A stretch of 64,000 nucleotides of DNA from Atopsyche davidsoni (Eukaryota; Arthropoda; Insecta; Trichoptera; Hydrobiosidae): the NCBI GenBank assembly GCA_022113835.1, contig JAILWY010000018.1, positions 16,949,501-17,013,500 of the forward strand, given 5' to 3'. Shown here in pieces: positions 43,886 to 56,085 of the stretch (position 1 is its first letter; each line of letters begins with the position of its first letter). Under the pieces are notes generated by a model that worked only from the letters and a program-made list of their open reading frames with translations, was not told where the DNA came from and did not search any database. Both the position numbers and the translations under genes were made by a program.

Positions 43886-44485
43886 TAATTTATTTTTCCC
43901 TTTCTAAAGAAAATTGCTATATTTTCAAGAAATTATTCGTCGGAACGTACTTTTATAATTATTACTTGAGATAAAAGGCTGTTTGAATACGCGCGAGAAT
44001 TGGAAAAATGTTCAATTGATTTTCAACTGACAACTCAATAAAACAGAATTACAATTAAATTCGTGTGATTATGCATGTGATACATTTTTATTCAAAAAAA
44101 TTTGTATCTATAAACTTAACTAAGTTATAGGTTCACAATACATATACAATACAATACATCACACCTACACTAAATTAATAATAATATTATTTTTAATTTA
44201 TCTATATCAATGAATAAATTAATTTATACGTATAGATTAAACCAATCATAATCATTTTAATAGGAAAAAAATACAGAACAGTAGTTCATAATCAAACTGA
44301 AAAAAATGAGAAAATTAATAGCAGTAAAATCAAAAAAAAAAAACAATAAAATATATTGTTTACAGATTTAAATTGAGCGTGATGATTTAGAGTTAAAAAA
44401 ATAGTTATGCAACAAAGAAAAACTTAGTCGAGCAGATATGAAAATTTAAACATTTTTCTAATACACACATGTTATAATATAACAA
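43886..44485. other. AT-rich non-coding stretch
   Basis: No feature supported. Confidence 0.5.
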
Positions 44486-44489
44486 AAAA

Positions 44490-44680
44490 AATCGTAGGTG
44501 AAATTCGCAACGGTGCAAAGGATTCGCTTCCTTACTACCACGGCGAGTGATTTAGTCCTTTTGCCCACCGGCACCCAGGCCGTGCGATTCCAAGATAAAA
44601 TTAACCGCCTATTAAGCCCGTGATATCGATGTTACCAGTCCATTGAGATAATGTACAGGTGATTAATACGGATCTATTGA
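44490..44680. promoter_or_regulatory. GC-richer island
   Basis: Complex block ('taccacggcgagtgatttag', 'ccgcctattaagcccgtgat'). No frame. Composition-based candidate. Confidence 0.25.
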
Positions 44681-45239
44681 GGATTCAGTATTTTTTAAGT
44701 TTAATGGCTTGTTAATTACCTTAAAAATGACAAGAGAAACGACATGATAAATCCTTAATTTATTTTTGAATCGCTGCTGAAATTAGACCCCACATTTTTA
44801 AGGCTTTAGCGTCCTGGTGCTCTAGATAATTGTACTACTGAGTTATATGCTAATGCAACTCTTAGTACCTGGTATGCGGGATAAATATAACAAAATTAAA
44901 AACCACAGGTAAATGCAAACGATACGATTCTAGTACCACAAATTGTTAAATTCAAATACTTTTCACGATATTAATATTTTGAAAAAATAAAGATTTGTGT
45001 TTTATAACTTAATACACTCACTTACCTAAGTAGATATAAAAAACATTGTTTTCAGGTTTTAAATAATCTCTGCTTTATAACTTGGCGATAAAGTGAACAA
45101 ACGCATATAATATTACGGTACCCATTAAAACAACGATAAAAATCAGGCCATTAAAAGCTGCGTTCAACCTTTTACGGTTCTGTTTCACCTATAATATTTA
45201 TTTAAAAAAGAGCCGTTAAAATTAGTTACTAGCTCAATT

Positions 45240-45445
45240 TACATGTGTTAAGATTAGGTCGGTCATCATCATTAAGTGCAGAGTTAGGATGGCTCATAAT
45301 AATTATCGGCTATCTCTGCTGGGCCCCCTTTTTCAGGGCTTCCGGGCGCCGCCCCGGGGCTCCCCAATACCAGCCGGTCATTAGGGAGGACACACATAAT
45401 GAGCAGTATCTGAATATGTTTAGCAGGGGATTTGAAAGTGATTAA
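45240..45445. promoter_or_regulatory. GC-rich island with homeodomain-type words
   Basis: It combines 'cataataattatcggctatc' (TAATTA core and GATA-like word) with a GC-rich segment, 'gggcgccgccccggggctcc', and 'ggtcattagggaggacac'. No recognisable product in the 66-codon frame. Confidence 0.35.
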
Positions 45446-45527
45446 TGCCACGTATGGTGCTGCTACTATTTAAATTTCAATGAAGTCATTTTAAGGTAAT
45501 TATATTTTTAAGTTATGTTACATACTC

Positions 45528-45667
45528 TGTTTGATAATGCCAACGTGAAAGGTTGGCGAAACCGGTCACAAATAAAAACGAACATGTGGAAAATCACTCA
45601 AGTATTTTATTCAAAAATATTAAAATGGAATTCCACCAAGTACTCTCTGTCAAAAATATTGAATTTC
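45528..45667 (+). repeat. Family A element, short copy
   Basis: The reverse orientation of the 0.2 kb copy. It runs 'tgtttgataatgccaacgtg', the gccaac/gttggc hairpin, 'gcgaaaccggtcac', 'atcactcaagtattttattc', 'atggaattccaccaagtact'. It is flanked by a 15-bp direct repeat, ttatgttacatactc, at 45513-45527 and 45668-45682. If the final 'tactc' belongs to the element or is chance, the duplication is 10 bp, as in the copies at 0.2 and 6.4 kb. Confidence 0.85.
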
Positions 45668-45682
45668 TTATGTTACATACTC

Positions 45683-47335
45683 AATTTGTTGAAATTTGTT
45701 TAGTTTGTATGGTAAATGAGGTTTGAATATATATCAAAGAACAGCACAATTATAATAAGGCACAGCACAATTAAATTTTTTTAAATTATATTATAAGGAA
45801 TTTTCTAAGCTACTTATATAAATGAATGAATTATTTATCCAAAGAAAGAATACATACTTTTGTTCTCGGTATTGTGAAATTATTTTACTGGTTATTCATA
45901 TTTAATTTCGTTGCAAACGCTTTTTTTTTCTTCATAATTACTTATGCTTGTTTTATATTTATTTTTGTTTCAAATATTTCTCAATTTTTGGATTTTTATT
46001 AGTTTTCTTGTTTTTAAATATTTTTGTGTCTATGTTTCAACGGGCAATATGGAAATGCACAATTCTCATTATTACCTTTCATTATTTATTTGTTTTTTTT
46101 ATTATTCAAGGTGAACAATAAATCTGCTAGGATCCAAATCTTTAAGAAATTTATTTTACCTGTGCATTATGCAGTTATCTGAGTATTCGCGATCTCAATT
46201 TTTTACTCACTGAATGATGCCATTGTTCCCCTATGAGCAATTTACGTAATAGCTGAAGTAATCCTTTAATATTTGTTTAGTATTATCTAACGCATTTGTA
46301 AAATAACTTCTTTCTATATAAAAATGTTAAATTATAATTAATTTATGGGTTAAATAAATAAACATATAAATAAAAATATATATTTAAAAAATGATCATAA
46401 AAATTAGTACACATTAAAAAAAATGCCAATGGCAAATACAGTTATAGTTCAGAAATGTTTTGAAATATTCAAAAGTGATTTTTAAAGAGACCATGTTTCA
46501 ACCTTTTGTGCTGGCCAACCTATTTGTACTTTTCGATTTTACGATTGAATTGATTTTATTTCATATTGGCAGCGAAACCTTCATAGAAACGAAAATCAGG
46601 AAATAGTAATAAAACATTTTTATTGAATGGTCGTGAATTTAAAAATATAGGATATTTTTACATGGATTTCAATACCTTTCGTTATTTAATACCCATTGAT
46701 GTCCATGCATTAAGAAATAGTCTAAAATATTATATGACTTCTCACTGTTGATTTCAAGATCAACGTGATCGTCGAGAATTTCAAATAAGAAGAAAGGTTA
46801 AAGTGTCACGCCCATATACTGTAATATTTAACTATTAAGACAAATATTACTTTAAAACATCCACCTGAAAAATTGAAGGCGGTGGTTACTTAACTATAAA
46901 ATATAATGATCTTGAGGTTTCTGCGTTTACGATTTAATGAGAGGCCCATTTTCATGCAAAAGATATCCTTTTATGCGCAGTTAATAATGGCGTTACGAAT
47001 AATACTGCAGTATCCATTTTTACGACAGGAAATGAACTATATAAGAGAGAATTATGCTAATAAGTGACTATCCCAGAAAGGACAAAAGATCTTGAGCTGA
47101 GATTATATTCAGAAGTATTATAAACGGTCGCAAAGACGGAAGGCGGGAGATATCTCGAGGTTTTTGTTTTGATTTTGCTAACGCGGACTGTATCTGAAAG
47201 CAGTAAATTTCTGTACAGTAGATATTTGTTTATTCGACACGATTTATAAATATGAATATTTATTATTTTTAAAACATATATTCTTTTTTATTATTTTATA
47301 AAAAATGAAGCTTCACCTAAATTTTTACGATTCTC
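45683..47335. other. AT-rich non-coding stretch
   Basis: No gene or dispersed repeat recognised. Slightly more balanced composition around 46880-47180, without frames. Confidence 0.45.
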
Positions 47336-47339
47336 TGTG

Positions 47340-47700
47340 AACAACCCCAGAGTCGCAAGGCTACGTTCTAATTTAAACTCGTAAAAGGGAGAACTCACCG
47401 TTTACAACTCGCACAACTTACACCTTTTCGCTGGAAATGAATAAAGCTCGTTTGGAGGAAAAAAACATATATATGTGAATAATTAATTTGCCGGTTTACC
47501 GCCCTTCGCCCCCCTCACAATTAAAGCGCCATTGCGAGGAAAATGAAAGCCTTTCGTAGCGCGAGCAAAAATTGTCTGACGTCACGCCTGTTTGCGCCCG
47601 GGATTGATCGATCTCATTTTCAATTGTTCATGCTGCAAATGTAGCTGATTAGGCAACTCGCATGGCTTCCGTGGGATTGAGTTTTGAGAAAACGCTGAGA
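47340..47700. promoter_or_regulatory. GC-richer island with CRE palindrome
   Basis: Complex block with the perfect CRE palindrome TGACGTCA at 47577-47584, followed by 'gtttgcgcccgggattgatc'. No reading frame. Candidate enhancer; inferred. Confidence 0.4.
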
Positions 47701-48029
47701 GTTTCTTTTTATTTAATGATGTTAAATAAAATTTAATAAAACATAAGCAATTTTACATACAATTTGATTCATCCAATCGCTCTGAGTAGTTAATAAATTG
47801 ACACGCTGTGAAACTAAGTTATGTTTAAAACATGAAAAAGAAGTTGTATTAAAATGATCAAACATTTGTGATGACTGTCTATTTTAAAAATATAGTACCA
47901 AAAAGTTATTTTTGTACAGTTTTGAATTGCGCACTCATCATTTTGGTGGTCTTTAATTTGAATTGTATAAAGCATTGACGCTTGTATAATGATCACGGTG
48001 ATTTTATCGAAGGTAATTTTGTGATTCAG

Positions 48030-48560
48030 CATAAAACTAACAGATGTTAAATTTCGCACAAAGCGGTGTAAACGGAATTTCGGGCAGACGTTCGACGGCG
48101 GGACGAGTCGTGTTTTCCGTAAACCCGTGGCATCCGAATCAATTACACGGTCGCCGAGTCGTCCTGCCCGGGCAGAAATTAAAAGCCCAAATAAACGTTT
48201 CACAATAACATCAAAGCGCCGGGGGTGGGGGCGGGGGAGGGTGGCCGGGCGCGGTGATGTAATTAGAAAGAGAAAAACTGGGCTGAATGGAACACTGTGA
48301 CTAACGCCATCCTCGCCATTGTTCCACGCACTGATGGCTTTAATCTCATTAACGTGGATATAAAACGACTTCTCCACAATACAGTCTGAAACGGTTCGCC
48401 CTTTTCATTAAAGTTTTTCAGATTTCTCATAATAATCACCTTGCAAATAGACGGCGGGATATTTTTAATTACATCGCGGCTGTGAGGATGTATTGAAACA
48501 TCTAAAAGTGCTCCCGTTTATAAGGGGACGTGACGCTGCATTAAAACTTATATATATGAA
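48030..48560. promoter_or_regulatory. GC-rich island with G-rich core
   Basis: A long island. It contains 'gggggtgggggcgggggagg' at about 48220, a G-quadruplex-prone run on the plus strand. A 187-codon minus frame (47814-48377) is the longest in the region, but it has no recognisable domain. It runs from GC-rich into AT-rich sequence with abrupt composition change, so I treat it as chance. Confidence 0.35.
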
Positions 48561-49105
48561 CCATTGTTTGACGCCGAAATCATTATTTCTCATTTAATAA
48601 ATGCTATAAAGCAATTTCCCGAAACGAAAACTTTAATACTGCGGGCTGCAATTTCAATGTTTAAATGTTCCCCGTACTGGGAATTGTCCGCCTGTTGTAG
48701 AGATTATTGTGAAATGCGACTCGCTACTTGTTTTGCTTAATTAAGCCATCGAACTCGAGATTAACTAACTAATCTCTTGCTTTAACATTTATTTAATAGA
48801 AGTCTTTTTTTCAAACTCCGTGTTCGAACATTTGTTAAAAACAAATCGAATATCATTTCGATCAGGTAAATATTTTTGTTTATATATAATCTCTTCTTTA
48901 CTATGATTATCTAATCTTCGACGCAATGCAGTTAAATAAATAAATCTGATATGATACATTTATTTATTTAAATAAAACCATTCAAATATTTTTTTTAAGA
49001 ACTCTATATGGTATATGGTAAATATTTTATGATACGAAAAAATTATATCCTTTTAAAAATGCTTATAAGTCAAAAATATGAAATGTTTAATTTAATGACA
49101 TTCAA
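48561..49105. other. AT-rich non-coding stretch
   Basis: No feature supported. Confidence 0.45.
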
Positions 49106-49109
49106 ATGC

Positions 49110-49290
49110 TTCTGAAGTAATGCCGGCAGTTCGTTACAAGGCTGACTATTATTGCAATACTGTAACGTTGGCCCTTGTGCATGGCGAGAGCAGACAAAGT
49201 TTGGAAGGGGCGCACACCAGGGGGTGTCGAGGACCCCAGAGAGCCTGCACGCGCAGCCAGGGCGCAGCGTCATCATTCATGCTTAATAAC
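49110..49290. promoter_or_regulatory. Small GC-richer island
   Basis: A compact block with overlapping frames of 61 and 68 residues on opposite strands, neither recognisable. Candidate by composition only. Confidence 0.2.
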
Positions 49291-49619
49291 GCATTTTCTA
49301 TTTAATAGCCCGTAAATCTCGGTTGCTGATCACAATGTATTTTTCATTATTCCATTTTTGCTGTTGTAATCAAGCAGTTTATTCAAATAAATATATAAAT
49401 TTAATACGAAATTTTCAGTATAGTTAGTTTTTGTAAACTATAGTTTTTATATAAAGAGATTCTCCGAAGATGGCCCCAGTAACTAATAGCTCAAAACCTC
49501 TGAACGCGATGAAGTTTCGTAAAGTTTCCAAGCGGATGAACAGTTTGCCTAGTCAAGTGTGAGTTTGTATTCGTAATGGGAATTGATACCATGCTAATAC
49601 TATGTAGATAATACATTAC

Positions 49620-49995
49620 AATGATAATTCAGCGTCGGGCGGGGCATCCCGCGGAGGAGTCGCGCCGCGAGCGCCACGTCTCAACAATTACTGAATACTC
49701 CCCCATTACAAAATGAGAGGTTATAAGAACAGCGGGGGATATGAGAAATCCAACTGCCTAATGAGCCGCCTTACCCCACGCTCCGCAGATAAGTCACACA
49801 GCCGTGATTAATGACGATTCTATGTTCTGCATGTCGCGAGACACTCGCAGCAATTGTCGGAATCGTTTTATTAGGGCTACATGAGTGACTCGGCTGCGAG
49901 AGACGCATGGGAGGCTCGCACTGTTATGACTGTCTGCCTACACGCCCCCGCAGTTATGATAAGCAATTACCGTAAGCTTCGTTTCTATTCTCCGC
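49620..49995. promoter_or_regulatory. GC-rich island, candidate regulatory element
   Basis: Starts very GC-rich ('gcggaggagtcgcgccgcga') and continues with balanced complex sequence. It includes 'gtgattaatgacg' and a pair of diverged 'gcgagagacgca' / 'gcgagacactcgca' words. Strong contrast with the flanks and no open frame. One of the best conserved-element candidates by appearance. Confidence 0.4.
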
Positions 49996-50164
49996 TGAGA
50001 AAGCTGTAATTTTGTAAACGAAAGCCATTTGAGAATAATAGGCCTCAAAATCGTTTACTCGATTGATGGCACTCTAATTTTAGCGGTTGTAATTTTGATT
50101 AATTTATTTAAACCACAATTATCGATTTATGTACAATTATGAAGGTACTTTCGCCGATAGATTA

Positions 50165-50570
50165 ATGTGTTGGGTAGAAGATGGTGTCAGGTACGCCAGG
50201 AATGGTTGAGGTAGCACCAACTTCTTCAATCTTTTTGGTAGGGAAACAATCAGAAGGCGGCGAAAGAACTTGCTATGTTCTTTATTAGGAATTACAATTA
50301 GTAATACAGAGTTACCACGTCAAAAGGTACCAGAGGAGTGCTAAAGAGGTGACTGAGGGTCGACTTATATAGGGGTTTTTGTGCGTGCCTCCGCAACATC
50401 CATTGGAATGTGCAGCGTCGTGGGTTGCCTGTACTTTTGACTGCTGATACGCGAATTTCTTCTCTGATGAGTAAACAATATTGCACAATCATGTCTGCGA
50501 ATTTGGGGTGATTGACACTGTCACAATAGCAAAGAATGTGGGATGATTGACATCGCCACAGTACCAAAAT
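50165..50570 (-). mobile_element. Candidate solo LTR or LTR fragment
   Basis: On the minus strand the order fits an LTR. A TATA box 'tatataag' (complement of 50364-50371) comes first, and about 80 bp downstream a polyadenylation-type 'aataaag' (complement of 50280-50286). It begins 'tgtggcgatgtcaatc' near 50567. The word 'gat(t)gacat/actgt' occurs twice near that end. No target duplication or matching second copy was found, and the 89-codon frame inside is not a retroviral protein. Confidence 0.35.
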
Positions 50571-52565
50571 GATTGGTTTAAATAACTAGCGATCGATGGT
50601 GTTAAAAAACACGTTTTATATAACAACCTTGTTTTTATATAAAATCAATTAATTTGCCTATTTAGACTTAAACTGAAGGCAAAAAAAATATACTAGACGA
50701 GTACCTGGCCCTTGTTATATATGTTCTCTTTGAATCAAGAAGTATCCTGTGAGATGTCTGCGATTATACTTGGTATAAATTAGCAAGGCCAAGTTCCAAA
50801 CTTAGATTTCTGAATTTAGTTTACGTACATTCCATTACAATGCACCTTAAACATATGTGTCTTCGCTAGCTGGTGCACGTTTACAGATATCATGACACCA
50901 AAAGCTAAATATTTACAAAGTGCATTATGCGATAGCTGATTTTTAAAAAAAAAATTCGCTGATCTCAATAAATTTACGATTTTTGACTTCATTTATATAT
51001 AGAGATGAAGACTTTCAATATGAAGACTTGTAGTTAAATAAGCAATCGATCGTTTAGCGCAAGATAACAGTCAAAAAGAAAGATGCTGTATCGTGTGAAA
51101 TATTGAATACTTACTTTACAAGAGACTTTAACACAATATTGTAAAAATATCATAAGCACTCCAGGATCTCATTCAAAATGCACATGGAATACAACCATCC
51201 ATTTTCTATTATCTACTATTCGAAAGACTCCACTTGCCTTTGATATTAGAGATGTTGGCTATATAAACTACCAATGACTGGAGAGCTGGCAAATACGCTC
51301 TTTGGAAAGTAAAGATCTGATCGGAAATTTGTTTATGGTAGTGCCTGAGATGATATGTTACTTGTATCGACTTTATAACAGAACGGAGAATAACTTTTAA
51401 AAGATTTAAAATTGTGTATTATCATTTTTTGATCCTGAATTTATGCCTTCTAAATAAATATACCTATAGAGTATAAAAATAAATTTATTTGTCATTATAT
51501 GTATGTCAATTTGAAAAAATAAACTACAAATACTTCTTTTCAGAAGTGACAAAAAGAAGTGAAAAATTATGTAACGTTTATATGCTTGTAGTAGTGTACA
51601 TTGAATAAGAAAAAACAAGCTTGGTACGAGGTTTGCCGAAGACTTTCAATAAATAACAAATTTGCGATTTACAAATAAAAAGCCACAAATTTTTAACTTT
51701 CACCGAACTCCGCTCTAGAGCGAGGATCGCATTTTTTCGCTTCACTATTAACGACATAACTCTTCGGAAGCACAAGTTGTCAAATAACAAGGGTAAAAAA
51801 TATTTAATTCACAAAGTTATTTCATTAGAAAAGTCACGCGGAAGCAAAGTAGTATTGGGGAAAGTTACGCGATAAATAAATTCGATGGAAAAAGTTCTAT
51901 AAATTTTTATTCTCTTACGCTAAAAGCTGAAATTTCGTGGAAAGACTGTTTGCGTGGTTTGGCTTTGTGATTTTTAAAAACATTTATTTTCTTTGAAAAA
52001 ACTGAGACCATAAATTTGTAGACATAGGTTATTTCAATGGCTTTAACATTTATAGAAATAACATGTGCTTCTAAAAGAATCATGATCAGTTAGTTTTCAC
52101 TTAAATATGCCTATGACTAAAATTCACAGAAAATTCCAGATGTATGCCAAGAAAATATATTAGAGATTCGTGTAAGAGTGAAATGATTTATTATGTTGCA
52201 TATAGAATAAACAAAATACTAAATGGCAAGGATTATATTATCATAAAAGATTTTTTTAAATGTGAATAAATGTCATTCTTATATCCTATAGTATATGACT
52301 ATTTTTTTTTTAAAGTTGGTTTAATGTAGGTTTATTTTATAAGGAACATAGTTCTATATTGAATACTCAAATATTTGTATTTTAATAGTAAATATATTTT
52401 TTGAAATCTACCATCTCATGCATTATTCAAAAGTTAAATCTTGGTTTCACGAGGGTGAAAACACCTGAGAACTATTTTTAATGCTAAAATGTGTGAATAA
52501 TTTTTCATATATATTATATATATACATGGTGATTAAGTTTATCCAGAATGTTCTTGGCTTATCTT
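50571..52565. other. AT-rich non-coding stretch
   Basis: No gene or dispersed repeat recognised. Short frames at 51406-51790 are chance. Confidence 0.45.
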
Positions 52566-52569
52566 CTCT

Positions 52570-52740
52570 ACAGCAGCGTCAATGTGCAGAGAGTAGCGCC
52601 GGCCCCTGACCCGAGGAGCTGCGCTGGCGACAGGTTAATGGGTTTAATGGGTTTCATAAACTTGCAGACTGTATTGTTCTATCCCAATTATATTATTGTA
52701 ACCACAAACCAGAGGGGCCACTCGAGTAAGTCTTTGTTTT
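52570..52740. promoter_or_regulatory. Moderately GC-richer island
   Basis: Complex block with a tandem 'taatgggtt' (gttaatgggtttaatgggtt). The 71-codon frame has no recognisable feature. Confidence 0.25.
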
Positions 52741-53149
52741 ATAGTTCAAATAAGAAAGTATAATTTATCTATAAATTCAGGAGAATTTATATGTTAATCG
52801 AATTTTTATAATTTTTTTTCAAGTGATGATGAATGATGTGCAATTGTAATTTTCTCAAAATATAGATAAATAAGTATCATTATTATTTTTCTTTACAATA
52901 ATTTGTTAAATCTGCAACATAGGTTTATCGATTCATATATAAATTAATGCATGAAAAATATTTTTTTTACCTTTTTTCAATCGTATTAAGCAATGTCCCT
53001 CATTTCACAAATATTGGAATGATTTGAGTTGTCAACATCAAAATCAAAGAGTAGTTTATACGTATTATTGTGTATAAATATAACGCTCCTAAAATAGAAA
53101 TAAGATTTATTGATTATTTTAACAATAAACATCTTAACATATATTTCAG
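52741..53149. other. AT-rich non-coding stretch
   Basis: No feature supported. Confidence 0.5.
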
Positions 53150-53540
53150 TTAGCTTCATTGAAGGTTATCTGAATCGGGCGATCTTATAATCGTGAACTT
53201 ACCCTAATCCATACAAAAGCCAGAGATCTACGAGTGTCTTATCCCTTTAAAGAAAGATCATGGCCGGGCGATCTTATTGTATTTCTTTTCATAAAACACG
53301 ACCTAGGGGGTTGTAAACTAATCTGAACACGAATTCGAAATCTTTGAATTTCACGGCTTTTCTGGGATCGTAAACAAACAAACAATGAACGAATCTCACT
53401 TTGGTTAATTTATGCTAGTTCGTTACCCGCTTCGGCGCGTACTAAATTAAAATTCAATTTGGAAATAACCCTCTCAGGCTTGTCGCTCCCTCCCTTCTTC
53501 TGTTCTCACAAGTTCTCTCTCTGAAATATAATCATTTCAA
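53150..53540. promoter_or_regulatory. Island with repeated 13-bp word
   Basis: A more balanced block in which 'cgggcgatcttat' occurs twice in direct orientation (53176-53188 and 53275-53287). GATC/TATC-like words lie between. Repeated words in otherwise unique sequence fit a regulatory element with duplicated binding sites; inferred. Confidence 0.35.
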
Positions 53541-54529
53541 ATCTGTTTGGAGATGTGAGAAATTTCCCGATTAATTAAAATATTATAAGTTCGCCCCCTT
53601 CTTGGATCTATTGTTACGAACGTCAATGATTAGAGATAAAAAACGTCAGTTTTTAAGTTCACAGCAATAAAACTAGATTTAACTCAATATGTAGCCTGAA
53701 GATTCTAGATTAAATTATAAAGTATTACCTATGGCTAAAAATATTCTAGCATGATAACGAAATATAAAAAAAATTGAAAACGAGGTGATTAATTTAAAGA
53801 TAGCTTTTATACACAATTTTATAATACTTGAAATTAGTGTGAAATAATTATTCAATTAGCATGGTAATGATACTGATAAAAATAACTTTAATGAATGGAA
53901 TGGGCGATGTTTTTTTTGACCATACTACGTTGATACCCATCACTTGTATTTAATTAAAATATTTCCAGAATTTTTTCTGTTTCATTGAAAATAATAATTA
54001 TATTTGTTGGGTGATAAAAAGATATTAAATCTTTTTAGTCTAAAATAAAAAGAATGTTATTTTTGAATCATCGATAAAACAGAAAGTTTATTGTTGAATT
54101 GTACGTTACATGTAGGAAAAAACTGACATGAATTCCAATTACTTTTAATGAAATATAATATTTATATAATCTCATACTTTTCGCATACAAATAATCGTTT
54201 CAGCAATTATTACTTTATTCGTATCATATTTTCTAAGATTGTATTTCACGATTGAAACAATTTTCTCTTCGTTCATTTTCAATCTTAAATATTGTTTTAT
54301 TTTTCAGTTGAATTCTTTTGTGTATACCTTTTTTAATCTGGCTTTTAACAATGAACACGAAACATTTATTTTGGAAGTAAGTAATTAGTCTTTTTAAGAA
54401 AGTGCCGACAATTTAAAGATAATGTTTTTATAATCTTCAGGATACATTTAATTGCTTTTTTTATTACTGATAATTACAACTCAGAAGCAGGTATAAAAGT
54501 ATTTTATTATGTTAATAAGGTCTATTTCA
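53541..54529. other. AT-rich non-coding stretch
   Basis: No feature supported. Confidence 0.5.
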
Positions 54530-54765
54530 ATTAAGCGGTTTTATCATCGTGATGTTTTGATAGAGATTTCGGCTTAATTGTCTACCGACTCCCTTATCGA
54601 ATAGCCATAAATGGCTCAAGTCAATCAAAATTAATTACAAATGGCCATTTAATTGCGCGATATCATTAATTGCAAGGATAAGACCGGATTTATTTCTTTC
54701 AGGGGCCCAATCAAAAGATAATGAGCTTGTCATTTAGAACTGACTGTTTAATTTTGTTCAAATAC
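54530..54765. promoter_or_regulatory. Moderately GC-richer island
   Basis: Complex block with several TTAAT/ATTAA words and 'atggc' repeats (aaatggctcaag, aaatggccattt). No frame. Composition-based candidate. Confidence 0.25.
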
Positions 54766-55489
54766 ACCGAATAAACATTGTGTTGTTATATTTAGTTCCC
54801 CGGAAAATTTATTTGATCCTATATAAATTTCTGGTTTTGAATTATCTTAATACCATTTCGAGCACTCACCATATGAAATTTCGTGTTAAAAGTTAATCAC
54901 TTTGAGTGCTAGAAACTGTCAGGTCCAATGCCTGTTAACAAAATGCTTCTATAACAAGCGATGTGTGGCTACTAAGTAAGTAAGTTTAAAAAAAAAATTG
55001 GTAAATTTATATTTTAATTGAAATTTAAGAATATTTGCAAAATTGAAAAAAGACATGTCTTCAATATGCATATAATAATTTCGTATGATTATATCTGTAA
55101 ATGAGCCTACTTATATGTAAAATTCAAATACAAGACATGGGAGCAATACTTCTATTTATGCGCTAATGATATTAAAAAAAAGATTTCAATTAGTAGAAAA
55201 GGCGTTGTACTTTGTCTCGTGTGATGATACTCACAACAGTTTAAATGTAGTTATACGAATCTTAAAAAAATTATGTAAACTTAAAAAAATAATTATTTAT
55301 TAAGTGATGATGGCATTTAAATGAAAATAAATCTGTACACGTATAACAATTTACAATTTTAATACTGTAATTTAACTATATATGGAATCAAACGAAACTC
55401 TAGTGCCTTAACAAAAGATTTTTTTTATTTTACACATGACTGAGCACTGAGGCAAGGCAATCTCCAACGCAAAAAATACAGCGAAGTCT
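54766..55489. other. AT-rich non-coding stretch
   Basis: No feature supported. Confidence 0.5.
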
Positions 55490-56085
55490 ATTTAATGTGA
55501 CTACTTACATTTTTTAAGCCAGCTCCGAGAGCACTAAAATGGCAATGCGACAATATTCCGTCCGATTCAGCCCCGGCGACTTACAAAAGAAGAACCCAAA
55601 AAAATCCGCTGTAAGTTGTTCCATTCCAAAAAATGGTATATTTATTCCCAAAACAAACAACCATTATGAGTGTAATAAGTGCTCAGTAGGGCAAATAGTT
55701 CAAAGGAATCAACGAGTTTATTTTTATTAGGGCATTTTTCCTTTTGTGTGGCCCGGCGATGATACAGGCGGCGAGGTGCGGAATAATGCATTAAGCTTAA
55801 GACATCCGTGGCACGCAGGGCGGGGGCGGGGGTGCAGGGGGTGCAGGGGGGGAGGTGGGGGTGCATGGGGGTGCATGGGGGTTGCAGGGCGGGGGCGAAG
55901 GGCGGGGGCGCGGGGCGGGGGCGGCGGCCACCAGTCTCGATCAGCCGGGCGACAGCTGTCTCGGCTTTCTGCAGATAAGTAAGAAATACTGCCACATGCT
56001 CCGCGGTCCAAATGGAATAAATGGAAGATTGTTCACGTCGGCTACTCCTGGGGTAATGCGTCATTATCAGTAAACATGGACGCTC
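55490..56085. promoter_or_regulatory. GC-rich island around a G-rich tract
   Basis: A GC-rich region including the G tract at 55817-55935. The right part has 'gcgacagctgtctcggcttt', with an E-box CAGCTG. Four overlapping frames (72-140 residues) on both strands are Gly/Arg- or Pro/His-rich by composition and are rejected as genes. CpG-rich sequence with a G tract might be a promoter, but no initiator or exon is visible. Confidence 0.35.
55817..55935 (+). repeat. G-rich low-complexity tract, G-quadruplex-prone on the plus strand
   Basis: About 115 bp with some fifteen runs of three or more G separated by 'c', 'tgca', 'tgcat' or 'cgaa'. It includes short tandem units such as 'gggggtgcat'. It mirrors the C-rich tract at 9065-9160, which has its G-runs on the other strand. 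Confidence 0.9.

Noticed and set aside
47814..48377. 187-residue minus frame as a gene
   Set aside because: No recognisable domain, abrupt change of base composition along it, Ile/His/Asn-rich tail typical of AT-rich chance frames, and overlap with a GC-rich island.
55642..56064. Pro/His-rich 140-residue minus frame and overlapping Gly-rich plus frames
   Set aside because: They are created by the G-rich low-complexity tract; both strands are open because stop codons cannot occur in such sequence.
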